Assembly: GCA_011109175.1 (NCBI GenBank)
Contig: RDEW01000005.1
Span: 541,523 to 605,522, forward strand
Source: Dicyema japonicum
Lineage: Eukaryota; Dicyemida; Rhombozoa; Dicyemidae
DNA: 64,000 bases
Reading direction: 5' to 3'
Shown: in pieces, positions 21,305 to 32,239 of the stretch
Numbering within the stretch: the first letter of the stretch is position 1
Layout of the letters: the number at the start of each line of letters is the position of its first letter
Translations under genes and position numbers: made by a program
Notes under the pieces: generated by a model
The model's database searches: none
Seen by the model: only the letters and a program-made list of their open reading frames with translations
Told to the model about the DNA's origin: nothing

Positions 21305-22990
21305 GCATTTATTTTATTAACCCCGAAATCAAGAGAATAAAAGTTATCGTCTAATTAAGTGATCCCGGTGTTCATACCAGTCTTTTCCTGCGGTTAGTTT
21401 TGGAGTCCTGAATTAATTTCCACAACGGGGAAGGTTTCTTCTCATATCTCGGGAAGGCGTCTATATATAGTTTGATGTCCGGCCCGAAGGGATGGTTAGG
21501 GGACTTTGCCATCTTGAGGAAGTCCCGGTTGACGTTCCGTAAAGTATTCCATGATTGGGGAACGTTTAGTGTTCTCCGTAGTAACGAGGTGGACGTCTTT
21601 TTCCACGATCTCAATAGTATTCTGAGAAATCGATTTTGTAAAACTTCCAGCTTGCTTTGTGCACGGTTACACCAGAGACCACGGTTACACAAACTAACTA
21701 ATCACGTGATCCCAGCACGCTCTAGCAGAGACCTCATCTTGGCCTGATGCTCCTCTCTCAACCCCACACAAGCACGTATCGGTCGAGTGACTGGACCTTC
21801 CCAGTCATGACGGCGCATTCATGGTTCATTCGTATCAAGGCTTCAATTGGCAATGGTGGCTGGAACTCTCCAGAAATCCAGCATTCCGTGATTTTGGAGG
21901 ACTTTTCCGACTAGCCTCGATCTTAAAGACATTCGTCCAAAAGATGAATGGGCCCCATGTACCACATGCATATGAGATGCATGGTCCAATAAATTGTTTA
22001 TATGCTCAAAACAGAATGCTTTTGGATCGTCCATAAGCCTGTGAGGTATTTCAGAACATTAGTTTTCTTTTCGCATTTCGTAATTACGTTTTCAACATGG
22101 GGGAGAATGACATATGCACGTCAAAAGTCACCAAAAGGATCTTTTGGGATTTTCTGAAAGGAATAGCTTCATTGTTTGCCTTCAGTTCGACTGTCCGTCT
22201 TCCCAGTCTCTTTTCTGAAGTGAATAGGGTTGTGACAGATTTTCTCTGCTGGCAGTTAGGCGATTTTTCGATATCCATTCGTCAAGACGGTCCAGGTTTT
22301 TTTTGCAATTTCGAAGTGGCAATTTCGATGTCCTGATCGCGTGACACAATGACGATGTCGTCGACGAAAGTTAGAATAATATTAATTTCGAAGTCTGGAG
22401 TGGGGAGGTCTGCCATGAATAGGTTGAATAAAACTGGAGACAAAGGGGATCCTTGGGGAACCCCATTATGGAAAAGCCGTGAAATAGACCTTGACTGACC
22501 AATGCAGACGCGTCCCCTCCGACTACTAAGAAAGTTAGCTAGAGTTTGAGCTTTCCAGGAATCTTTGGTAAAATTTCCAATTAAGAATCCTCCTTGACAC
22601 AGAGTCAAAAGCTTTGTGGACGTCTATAGAGCAAAGTAACATGCTTCCATCTTGATATTTGTGCTTTCACCTCCCTGTTTTTTAGTTTATTGTTCAAAGC
22701 CTTCAGTCTAAACTTATCCTCATTAGTTAATCGGCCAGACTTTTTGAGTTCGTTTCTTTCCTTGGTTAATGCCGACCTGCCATATCCCCTGGTGTAGTTA
22801 AGGTGGTGTTTAGGTACAGTGATCTCGCATCCAAGATAGTGCGGTTTACATAAGCGACTACTTTGTCCATGGAAGTAATGCCATTCAGGTACTGCAGTAG
22901 GTTGTCAGTAAGTGTACGATAAAGTCTCCAATCTGCGCGTTTGTAGTTGAATTGTTCTGGGGACCTCCTCCTAGTTGACGTTTCTATCTT
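21305..22990 (-). pseudogene. LINE family C, minus-strand copy with internal deletion
   Basis: Order on the minus strand: a linker (22990-22640; SPEQFNYKRADWRLYRTLTD, YLNGITSMDKVVAYVNRTIL); a jump directly to RT palm (22640-22282; MLLCSIDVHKAFDSVSRR, SRRGRVCIGQ, GVPQGSPLSPVLFNLFMADL, FVDDIVIVSRDQDIEIA, where YADD has become FVDD); KSVTTLFTSEKRLGRRTVEL (22278-22084); and the C-terminal frame 21692-21372. The RT fingers are deleted between linker and palm. The element ends at 21310-21370 in a (reverse) CGGGGTTAATAA tail. Stops and the missing segment make it inactive. Confidence 0.85.
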
Positions 22991-23039
22991 GATTTTTAAA
23001 AGACTTTATAAAACTATTACATATTTTAACTTATGTTTT

Positions 23040-23480
23040 ATATTAAATATTTTTTGCAGACTGAGCCAGATAACATAAGCCCTGAGCTTTTAAGATATGG
23101 GTCAAAAAAACTTAGCGAAACAATTGCAAAAACCTAAATGACATCTTTGAAAACCAATAACCGATCTAGGACTTTGGAAATGGATTATTAATAACCATAC
23201 AAAAATAGAACAAAGCAAAAGGACAAGTAGAAAATCTCAGCCCGATCATACTTATGAACTCGATACGAAAAATGCTGGCAAACATCGCACTAAGAATAAA
23301 GGGTGTGGCGATCTATACCATCCAGCAAGTCAAAGTGGGTTCCGAGAAGGGAGGTCTACGGCAGACATTGCATGGAGCCATAAATGGCACTGTGCAAGGC
23401 GTCTATTTTGATCAACGTACGCTTTTGAAGCTCTGTAAGCAGAATCATACAGATAAAACCAAATTTCGGAACCAATTAAC
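23040..23480 (+). pseudogene. LINE family B RT fragment
   Basis: The sequence is very close to the reverse strand of 53700-54050. It encodes EPDNISPELLRYGSKKLSET, then shifted pieces equivalent to NSIRKMLANIALRIKG and REGRSTAD. The start at about 23060 is abrupt (5' truncation) and several one-base indels break the frame. High nucleotide similarity to copy B suggests a recent common source. Confidence 0.8.
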
Positions 23481-23489
23481 TGATGAACA

Positions 23490-24260
23490 TCTTATGTAAC
23501 TCTTACGTACGTCGTCATCAAAACGGAGTCCCTGTTTGAGAACCACTGATCTAATCCATTGGATATGTTCCTTTTAATTAATAATTTTGTCAGTTATTAA
23601 AAACTTGAAATTGAACTTTTTAAAAAGGTATCATCTAGAACTCATATTTGTTCACGTGGGAGAACCTTTCCGTGTGTCGAGTCTTTCCAGATTATGTCTT
23701 TCTGCTGTTGAGGGTCTGCATTGCGCATTTCCTGACTACTCCGGCCGTTTAAATTTGATTGATCTTATTTTTATAATAGAATTTAGCTAATTTTTGTTTT
23801 TACTTGGAAAAGCCTGTGTCTCATTATATCACGCTTATCAAGATCCTAACTGAATAGGAAGAGCCTCACTCAAGGAAGCGAATATCCAAACTTGAGAATT
23901 TTGGTCTGAACAGTAGTCGTCAACATTGAACGCTATCCATTTCGTCATTAACAAAATGATCCTTTACCGTCAGGTAGTCTTAATCTAAGCACGTGGCAGA
24001 AAATTTCAAATGTCTTCCATCACCTTAGACTAAGTAATTTCCTAAATAAGGAAAGATGTGAAATCCTTGAAACCGGTCAATCCAATTTTGTAACAATTTA
24101 AAATTAAACAACGTAAACTTTTTAATGTGACAATTAAAAATCGTGATTAATTGTTAAAGTACTCGAATCAATGGAACCTCAAACAAGTAAAAATAAATAA
24201 GCCCACAAATGGCCGTTACCAAGGACTTTTATGATTTTTAAAGAACTATACGCTGATTTT
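23490..24260. other. No recognised gene
   Basis: A 67-codon plus frame (23587-23790; SRLCLSAVEGLHCAFPDYSG) has no recognised family. The rest is AT-rich and precedes the gene at 24265. Confidence 0.4.
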
Positions 24261-24264
24261 ACCA

Positions 24265-25443
24265 ATGTTGGCCAAAAAGAAACTGTCGGAAAAAAGGTCA
24301 GTTAAATTTCTGGTGGAGACTTCGCTTTGCAACAGCAAACATTCGTCGGCAGAGACACACGTGGCTCCAAAAGCAGGGGTTTTCGACGAAATCCTCAATT
24401 CCACGGGATACGAGCAAGTCAAAAAATTTAAAATTTACAAACGAAAGAAATTGGAGTTGCTAAAGGCTCGTCAAAAATATCTACGAGAATGGCAGCACGT
24501 GCTCATGGGATGTAAACTGACAAAGAGCAGGAGTCAAATGATCCTAATAGTCGACACATTCATGGACAAAAAATCGGTGACAATTACTATTAACTGCAGG
24601 TGGACAAAAGCCTGTGGAAGGACACGAGCGTTGACAAATTCTCTGACTTTTTGAAGAAATACAACATATCGGGGGAAATCGAAGTCATCTCGGAGATGGC
24701 GAAGGTCCACGATATCTTTGAGGCCAAAATAATCCATTTTTTGAAGGAACTGATATTTTTAATTTACGAAATATTCTTGACCATCCGAAACTACTTCTCC
24801 ATGGACGGCTACAAGAACGTGATCAGGAGACTCTTCTTAATACAAAAAAACTTAATCTTCAGAAATAATGAGTTTAAAACTTTGACCAACAAAATCAACG
24901 ACGCCATTGAATTCGTAAAACAGGCAAGCTTCTCTATGGACTCGTACCTAACAAGATTTCAAGAAATTTACAAAAAGCTTGAGAACATAAATTTTTTCTC
25001 CGAAAAATGCTTAAAACAGATTTTTTTGAGTCTCCAAGATACTGACCTTGTTGAGAATTACATCCAAAGAGAACACATGGAAATTCTTCCTGAAATCAAA
25101 CACGTGGATTCCAGAATTTACAGACATTTGAGTGCGAATTTAGTCCATAAGTCACGTGTCCTTTTTTGGTCAAATAAGGCTGTCTTCGAGCACTCCAAAA
25201 ACTCCACTTATCGTCAGAGTAAGGCTTTAGCAGACAAAAGAGACTTTGAATCATCGAAAATTGACGGGATGCTGAGACAGAGAAGTTTTTGTAACAACAT
25301 CACTGCGATTCTCCCCAAACTTTTAAAATTGTCAGCAGAGATGGGCATATCAACAAACTGTTACCAGAAGATGTAGTCAGACAGGAAAAGTTGGTTCAGG
25401 TCCGTTTTCTTATTTATTTTAGGTAAAAAAGAATTTTGTATAA
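24265..25443 (+). CDS. Hypothetical helical protein with 23-nt introns
   Basis: A lysine-rich frame starts at ATG 24265 and runs to 24576. Removing 23 nt (24577-24599: GT start, an ACTATTAAC branch-like motif, CAG end) continues seamlessly into the frame at 24600-25376. The 3' end can be completed by a second 23-nt GT-AG intron (25400-25422), giving a tail LLPEDVVRQEKLVQ-VKKNFV and stop TAA 25441-25443. The frame must change once between about 25290 and 25340, by a further intron or an indel. The product would be about 370 residues, Lys/Glu/Phe-rich and mostly helical (DIFEAKIIHFLKELIFLIYE, MDSYLTRFQEIYKKLENINF). I do not recognise the family. Base composition and the long open frame contrast with the surrounding repeats and argue for a host gene. 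Confidence 0.6.
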
Positions 25444-25449
25444 ATAAAT

Positions 25450-25735
25450 TAAATAATAAAAATTTAAAAACAAAATTAAACAAAATTATTAATTTTTCAG
25501 GTGAATTAAATATGGCTATCAATTTCTTACACGAAAACTAACTTTGTTACAATAAATGTTTAAACTTTCTAAGATAGCAATTCACTTCCATGATTGAGCC
25601 GTTCCTCTCCTCGGCTATTCCTCTCCTTTTTCTAATCAACGAGCTGATGACACTTAGGATGGGAAGCAATTTTGGTCCTAAAATCTCCGAGTTCACTCAA
25701 AAAATTACAATCTATTCTGATGAGAAAGAATCAAA
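25450..25735. other. Spacer, no gene seen
   Basis: Downstream flank of the gene at 24265. A/T-rich to 25560, then mixed sequence without a recognised frame. Confidence 0.4.
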
Positions 25736-25739
25736 TTCC

Positions 25740-26290
25740 TACTGATGCGACTACGCTTATATAATGGATTTGTCCGACCAGTCCTCATGTATAACGTCGG
25801 TACTTGGGGAACATCAAAGAAACAACTTGACTCTTTTCACAGAGGCCAACTAGAAAACTCCTCGGATACTCTTGGCCAAAGAAAACTCAAACAATAAATT
25901 ATACAAACTGACTGATTGTGGACCAACATTCTGAACGTACGTGAATTCCGCTGGCGCCTTTTTGGACATATTCTACGGATAGATGAACAGACACCATGCA
26001 ATGCGCCATGGAAGAATTTAACTGTATCTCTTGCATTCAGAGGACGTCCGAGTAGTTGTCTTCTATGGACACTCGCGGAGGATTACGCAATGATCGGGGA
26101 CCGACTGATAGACGCGGACGATATGGACGAAATCAGGAAAGAGCACGACAACGAAAAGGATGGAGAAGACAAACGAAAGGATTATCGAAAAGCATACCAC
26201 ATGCGAAACCATAAACAGTGTTTACTGGTAATGCGAATGTCTTTAACTAATCTTCGAGTTTATGCCCTTGCAGAATAATGTCATTTATGA
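25740..26290 (+). pseudogene. LINE family A/B, C-terminal fragment
   Basis: Frames give RLYNGFVRPVLMYNVGTWGT, FHRGQLENSS, then EFRWRLFGHILRIDEQTPCN and FRGRPSSCLLWTLAEDYAMI, DRLIDADDMDEIRKE. This is the C-terminal block seen at the ends of elements A (41460-41940), B (53070-52575) and 58265-60295. Only the C-terminus is present, as in 5'-truncated LINE insertion. Confidence 0.8.
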
Positions 26291-26300
26291 CACCGCCTTA

Positions 26301-26830
26301 TCAAATGAGGAGAAAATCCTCCAGATTTACGTCAGCCAAACGATATTCAGTAATAATCCGGAAAAGGTTCCAGTTTGAGGATTTGTATATGTAGGTCGGC
26401 TTCTTCTTATCACAAAATACCTCTCTCCTGATCTTCAATAAAATAGGGATGTGGTCGCTTCTGGTATCGTATATGACGGACCAAGTTACTCTTGGAGAGA
26501 GGGTTGGAGAGCAGAGAGTGATGTCTGCGGATGTAGGTTGATCAGAATTCCTGAAAGGGATTCTTGTGTGTTTCGAGGGGTCATTAATGATCATCAGTTT
26601 TCCAGACTGCGAGAGTGGAAGTCTTCCTCTTGCATCGGCAGGCTGACTTGACAGCCAAAGGGGATGTTTGGCATTCATGTCTCTGCAGTTCAAGATATCC
26701 CCCATATTTTCCGAAGTAGATAAGTCAACCATTGAATACTTCTTAGGGCATGAGCCAGGAGGAGGTATATAGACGTTCACCAGTGGATTTTGTCGGCACA
26801 AGCAGATGTTCTCCCTTTGGTTCCTTCCTT
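26301..26830 (-). pseudogene. LINE family C, endonuclease fragment
   Basis: A 166-codon open frame (26801-26301) encodes the C-terminal half of an APE-type endonuclease: VNVYIPPPGSCPKKYSMVDL, NCRDMNAKHPLWLSSQ, TSADITLCSPTL, WSVIYDTRSDHIPILLKI. The last contains the S-D-H catalytic end. The GDF-N-HH block is degraded to CRDMNAKH. The region is homologous to 42490-42800 minus and 14790-14930 plus. Confidence 0.8.
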
Positions 26831-26834
26831 GGAT

Positions 26835-27480
26835 TAATTAGTTATGACTGTTTGTGTTGGGGTTACCATTGTAGACCTGAGGTTAATTAATAATAATGTT
26901 TCTCGACTGCATCCATCATTCGGCCCTCGATCACAGCATAATTTTCCGCGAGTGTCCATGGAAGACAACTTGCAATTTTTTATTGTATATGACGAAACAT
27001 CTATGAAGCTTTCAAATCATGAATATCCAATTTGTTAGCAATTTTAAGCGTCATTTCCTGAAGCACATCATTAGTACGAGTATGGTTGTATTTTCTTTCA
27101 TTTTGTATCCACTTATATAAAGGTGTGTAAAGTAGTGCTAGTTGTAATATTTTTTGAATTTTCCAATTTTTGCTGCAAATATTTTATTTCTTTATTTTTT
27201 TTAAACTAAAATTTATCGGTTCCAACAGGCATTTTAAATTTTCTGCTTAGAGAAGTCGAGCGATGACTGGAATTTCTTTTTGTACTAAATGAAAAATTCA
27301 TTAAATTTCAATTTTAGGAGGAAAATCATTAAAATTTGGATTCATTAAGTAAAATATTCATTAAATGAAAAATTCATTAAACAAAAAACAAATGTAATTT
27401 TTTTGTCGGCATACCATCCTTACCGCAAATAAAAATATTATCCACGCAAGCAAATTTTTGTCTTGCTCCTTTTGTCACAC
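26835..27480. other. AT-rich spacer, no gene seen
   Basis: Includes local direct repeats of ATTCATTAAA (27290-27400). A TTTTTG(C/T)CGGCATACCAT motif at 27403-27418 also occurs at 16803-16819, suggesting a shared but unidentified repeat. Confidence 0.4.
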
Positions 27481-27489
27481 CAGCGTTTG

Positions 27490-27790
27490 TTTTGTGAAAG
27501 ATCAAGATGAAATATATTTGTTGAGATTTTTACTTGATAATTAGGATGTCGATTTTTTCACGTATAAGAAGTATCGACTCGAAAAGAAAGCGGAAAATTT
27601 CATAATAAAGGGAAATTATACCTGAAGGATGTAAACTACACAAGCTCGTAATTGTTTCCACGAATATAGAAGAAATTAAAATAATCGCTCGGGAGATTCA
27701 TGAGGCCAATCATTGTGTGCATTGGAAACTCTTTGTAGAAGATTTTTTATAATAAAAAATGAGATCATCGACAAGTTGTTAGAGAATGGA
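27490..27790 (+). pseudogene. Integrase zinc-binding region relic, plus strand
   Basis: With one or two shifts this reads KYRLEKKAENFIIKGN, YLKDVNYTSS, VSTNIEEIKIIAREIHEANH-C. This is the start of an H2C2-type integrase zinc-binding domain, as in GIN and Ty3 integrases. The integrase core next to it (27870-28760) is on the opposite strand, so the two do not form one intact gene. Confidence 0.55.
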
Positions 27791-27869
27791 ATATTTGCCA
27801 ATTCTCAGTACTACTAAATGATGATTCAACTCATATGAATGAAAATTTGCTCTCAAACCATTCACGACT

Positions 27870-28760
27870 GCTTCATCATTTTTTTAATGTAGCCTACATA
27901 AGGAGAATTGGATTAAATCCTTTGATGCCTCTGTAACGACGAAATGGATTGTCACCTAATTTATATATAAGGCATGCATTTTAATCTTTAATCTGTTTTT
28001 TCCAACATTTATTTGGATCATCCGATAACATCTTCGACAAAGTCTGATTGAATCTTTCTACAATTCCTAAAATAAAAATAATTCAATAGTATTGACTACG
28101 TGGGTTGTTTGGAGGTGAATGAATTTGAATAATGTTATATTTCTTGCAAATTGCAGTGACATGTGAGTTTTTAAACTCGGAGCCATTGTCCGATAGTAAA
28201 TATAAACATGGTCCATAATCCATGAATATATCCTCAAGGTTGTCAGCAACTTCCAAACCACTTTTTTTCTTTAAGCTTTTGTAACAGCATATTTTGAATA
28301 AATATCAATAGCCGTTAAAAGCCACAAATAACCATACTCGCTAAACCTAGAGAATATAAAACTGATACCTTTTAAGATCTATTAAATCTATTTGGGCCGA
28401 GTTGCAATTATATGATTTTCTTCATATTCCTTAAGACTTTTGGCAAAAAAACATGTCTCACAATTGAAAACAACATCTCTTCACAAAAAATACCGTTCTC
28501 TACAATATGTTTCTAAGATGTTTTGGCCACAATGTGTTAAATCATGAATTTGAGTATCGACAAACTTCATTTCCTCAACGTTGTCCGAAACGATAACTAA
28601 TTTATCGCCTTCTGGTCTTTTAGATACATTCTTCCTCCTTTAAGAACGAAGCTCTTGGACTTTTTCAGATCCTGCACATAGCATATGCAGGAACATCAGA
28701 AGGTAAGCCTCCTTCCAGAATAATTTTGAGATTATCATATTCAACAGATGTCTTAACAAA
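27870..28760 (-). pseudogene. Integrase core relic, minus strand
   Basis: Shifted minus frames give CETCFFAKSLKEYEENHI (zinc-finger end), EYGYLWLLTAIDIYSKYA, YGPCLYLLSDNGSEFKNSHV, HSPPNNPRSQ, GIVERFNQTLSKMLSDDPNK and NPFRRYRGIKGFNPI. The SDNGSEF and GIVERFNQTL blocks are the second Asp and Glu regions of a DDE integrase. It is related to 9355-10300 but from a different subfamily. At least four frame breaks. Confidence 0.75.
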
Positions 28761-28949
28761 CAAGCGTGACATAATAATTCAAATTAGTATTAATAGTTTA
28801 TAATAATTTTATACAATAAAATTAATATTTTATCTTACTAAAAATTAGAATTTTAATCCAAAAGAACAATTTTTATAGATTCAAAAAAAATCCAAAAAAT
28901 TCAAAAAATCGATATTACAGGTAGCGCATAGTTGCAAACAGCGCTCGCG

Positions 28950-29800
28950 ACACATTATCCGGATTGAATTATACTGTGGGATCAATAGCATGCCCCCGAA
29001 TACAATGGAAGATATTACAGATATTCTTTACGCTACACAGTGCTCATTTGAAGCACTTACTGTTCACATGGAGAACGACTGGCTACAATCAATAAATGGG
29101 CGACTTACTAAACTAAAGACTCACGCTGAGAAAATCAGCGCACTAGCACTAGTTGGTCATGATGACTCAACGAGAAAAGCTTTGTGTGCTTATGCATACA
29201 AGAAGTCTGGAGAAAGCGTTGTGTTCAATCAATGAAGAGATTAGAATTGTTGGAAAAAAGATTAGGATGCACAAGTCGAGAAAGGAATTTTGAAGAAACA
29301 ATTTATGCTCTGAGCTTAATAGAAGGCGCTTTTATAGGAAGATGAGAAAGGAAGGTCGCAGTTCTGTGTACATCGAGGAATGTTCAGTTTTTTGGAAAAA
29401 CATGTGGAAGGAAAAATATAAGAAGGATGTGGGACTCTCTATATCCAAAAAGATTACTGGGAAAGAGGAGACATATGCTGACTTTTCGAAAGAAGGATTG
29501 CTGGGAATAACTCTGGACTACCTATATGGATTATTACGTTTATAAAAAACTTATGAAAATGTGGACACTCCAACTTAAATTAAATGGTGTTGTGAATCTA
29601 AGGGGAATATTCCAAGGGGATTCCTTATCCCCACAGTTATTTGTATTATTGATTGAATTGACTATTAAATGGTAAATACTCTAAAGTGACCATGGATGCT
29701 AAGGGAAATACTCTTACCTATGCTACTAACCACTTGCTGTTTATGGATGATCTTAAATTGACATCCTATGAGGATGACACAATGCTCTTGCTATTCCCAA
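28950..29800 (+). pseudogene. R2-like LINE fragment, plus strand
   Basis: Frames 28990-29235 and 29342-29545 carry the pre-RT region of the R2-like family (LNRRRFYRKMRKEGRSS, VFWKNMWKEKYKKD, ITGKEETYADFSKEGL). The last matches TGSENSYADFTKEAI of the intact copy. RT core pieces follow after a large deletion: LKLNGVVNLRG, GDSLSPQLFVLLIE and a YATNHLLFMDDLKLTS equivalent (about 29565-29770). Multiple shifts; inactive. Confidence 0.75.
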
Positions 29801-30655
29801 CAGTATTTCTGTGAGAATAATTCTGATCCTTTTCCCGTACATCTTTCCAAAATGACACGCACTCATCTCTGTAACTTTACAATCACTATTATTGACGTCA
29901 TCGTTGAGCCTCCGATAAAACCTCCTCTTGTTTACCTCAAAACAAAAATTATTTCGTCTAAAGGATTTTTTGATTCATAAATTGAGATTTTTTTTCCATG
30001 ATCTTGATTTTGTCTTCAATTAGGGTAAAAATCCTTTTCAGTTCTCCCTTCTTTGATTTCTTGTATCCAAACGACCATAAAACATGAAACGTTTTCTCCT
30101 TTTCTTTCTTTGACTACTTCCCAGTAAATTCATAGACCTAGCAACAATTTTCTTTAAATTTGGCGATTCTCTTTTCCACGTTTTCCTTCCAAAAGCTTTT
30201 TACTGATTGCATCTTTGTCAATTTCTCATATGCGCATCATAAATAATGTCAATTTGATATCACTGGGATTCCTCAGAATCTCCGTTTCACAGAGTTGACA
30301 ACCATTGAGATCCACTTGATACTGTCACCTGATCGAATCTCAGTGATTAATGATTTAAGGGACAGCAGTTTCACACAGAGCGTTGAACATACGCATACGT
30401 TCTTTCACTTATATTCAAAGATCTGGCATACTTCCACGAATGTGAAGTCACAAAGCAATCCCAAGTGAGCACAATCGGAACAATCTTGACCTTTGCGTGG
30501 TGTATAACTCCAGCTCTTTGTAAAGAAGGTCATATTTCCTCAGCTTTTCGCATTACACCTGCTGTAGATTTTGGGAAGATGTTATTCCCACTTCGACCAA
30601 GGTAATTTTGTTTCTCCTTTTATCAAAATCGAACAGGTCTGACTTATGCTCACTT
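29800..30655 (-). pseudogene. R2-like LINE fragments, minus strand
   Basis: Two joined pieces. First, 29820-30240 reads, with shifts, like the basic pre-RT region (DKIKIMEKKISIYESKK, RRFYRRLND) also present at 8662-8400. Second, 30395-30655 is an almost identical copy of the endonuclease segment 6545-6800 (GATCTGGCATACTTCCACGA and neighbours match base for base over long runs). The pieces come from distant parts of the element, so this is a deletion or rearrangement product. Confidence 0.75.
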
Positions 30656-31085
30656 CGCGAGATCAGGACATCCAGAAGGACACATAAAGAATACAAATTA
30701 ACCTGGACAGGCTTAATTCCTGGATAATAGAAAACCGGCTCGTTGTGAATGCAAAGAAGTCGACTACGTCACTATTTACCTCTGACAAAAAATTGAGAAG
30801 GAAGACAGTCACCTTGATGTTAAACAAGATCGGCATCCCTTCCCACAGATGTCAAAGGATCTTGGGTGCGACAATTGATATGCATCTCTGTTTGACACCA
30901 CACGTAGAAAACATTTTATTGAAATGCTGAACGTATTGAAAAGTTTATCGGGAATATGGAAGAGTAGTACTCACCCAGTCTTGATGAACTTGTACGAACA
31001 GTACATCGAGCCATGTTTCTCATATGCATGCGCTTCGTGGGGACCGCCAACATCTGGGACAAATACAGCACCGATAGAAAAGTGC
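30656..31085 (+). pseudogene. LINE family C, C-terminal fragment
   Basis: Frames 30745-30930 and 30924-31127 give STTSLFTSDKKLRRKTVTL, MLNKIGIPSHRCQRILGATI, LNVLKSLSGIWKSSTHPVLM and YIEPCFSYACASWGPP. They are collinear with 16290-16600 of the longer C copy. The start is abrupt, directly joined to the R2-like fragment. Confidence 0.85.
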
Positions 31086-31560
31086 CCCAAATATAGAAAG
31101 TGCCACAAATATAGAGGGTACATATAATTCTTACATTTTAAAACTATTATTTGTATTTTTTAATAACAAAATATGTTGTTTCATAAAAAAGAGAATTTAT
31201 TTAATGAGAAATAATCAGTTATTTTGAACTCAGTATTATACTTATTTCTTAGAATCTTTGAAATTTTTATTCTGAATTTATAGTATTCTTTAAGCCCTTC
31301 AGGGCAAGTATTGAATAAATAAGTTTCGAGATTATTCATTATTGACTCTTTTAAACATAATTCTTCAATCTCATCATTTCCATTATACAAAGTCCCATTA
31401 TCTTCAATTCCGTTTATTTCAAGTTCCATTAACCCTGAAACATGTTTATCAATTAATTCAGATGCTTTTTTAAATTAATTTAACGACCACATGTTCTCTG
31501 TTCGTTTATTTTCATCAACAATTGACAATCGTTGTTGTTGTTACTCGACTCCAAGCTTGT
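31075..31560 (-). pseudogene. Tigger/pogo transposon, 3' end
   Basis: An 82-codon minus frame (31429-31181; ETYLFNTCPEGLKEYYKFRI) matches the C-terminal piece of the element at 57293-58268 (LEENIFNLFPEALKDYYNFR). Outside it, 31083-31125 carries GTGCCCCAAATATAG-like repeats that resemble the terminal repeat of that element. Only the 3' part is present. Confidence 0.6.
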
Positions 31561-31594
31561 CCTACAAATGCAATTAATCTTCAATAGGGTCGAT

Positions 31595-32215
31595 TAGTAT
31601 TCCTTTACATCGTCAAGACATATCATTTCATAAAGAACGTTGTTATAATATGTCTTAAAAGAATTTAATGACCCTTTTCCTGCCTCCAAGCCACGTGGTC
31701 AATGATTCGTGTGAGCTCCTTCATCTCAGCCAAATGTTGTTTCTCGTCCCTTTCGCATTTTTCTTTGAGGATGGTGTTTTAGCGGAGTATTCGTCCCTTT
31801 TTGTTAGAAAACAAGAAAAACTTAACGTCCAAAGCTGAGGTTGAACATGAAATCGCCTGAGCTATTTCAGTTCGGCATTTTGAAATGGCCTCTGCGATTT
31901 TAACTCTGTGAGATTCAAATTTCTTTTGCTGAAATCTGACAGATTTTTTCGTGAATTTCGGTTCTTCGTAAGCAAAGTTCCGTAATCCTAATTTTCTGTG
32001 AACGGGAACACTACATTGATCATTTTTTGAATCCTCGATTCAAGATTTCGTATTTTATTTTTCGAGACTGGCTGTTTTATTGGCCCACTTTTTACTAACT
32101 TAAAAATCAAAGTTGTCCTTTTCTCCAAATCCGTGATCTTTTGATCGAGTTGCTGCTGTTGTGCCTATTCTTCTGTGATTTCCTGACCCTTCCTTTCTAA
32201 TATGTAGTTCGACCA
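31595..32215 (-). CDS. Outer dynein arm docking complex protein (ODA1/CCDC63/CCDC114 family), fragment or indel-broken
   Basis: Minus-strand frames give a charged coiled coil: QQQQLDQKITDLEKRTTLIF, SKNKIRNLESRIQKMINVV, FTKKSVRFQQKKFESHRVKI, then LKEKCERDEKQHLAEMKELT-RIIDH. The last matches the family segment LKER-EKD-xQH-AEMKEL-R-IDH, and IRNLESRI matches its I-LENRLDKA block. A 30-nt GT-AG intron candidate (31797-31826, TTCTAAC branch-like motif) falls where the family has STxAYD-ARDE. Even after removing it, two one-base shifts and one stop (in the EN-GLRN block) remain. These proteins anchor outer dynein arms on motile cilia. Start not visible; possible stop at 31595-31597. The family call rests on a long ordered match; whether the gene is live cannot be told. 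Confidence 0.7.
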
Positions 32216-32239
32216 GTTTAGTACCCATTATTATCAGCA

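Noticed and set aside
23587-23790. 67-codon frame with a Cys/Leu-rich segment as a host exon
   Set aside because: No splice-site partners or family match; not distinguishable from chance.
24313-24335. Another 23-nt GT-AG stretch in the gene at 24265
   Set aside because: Removal puts the downstream sequence into a frame that meets a stop within about 35 codons, so the unspliced frame is better.
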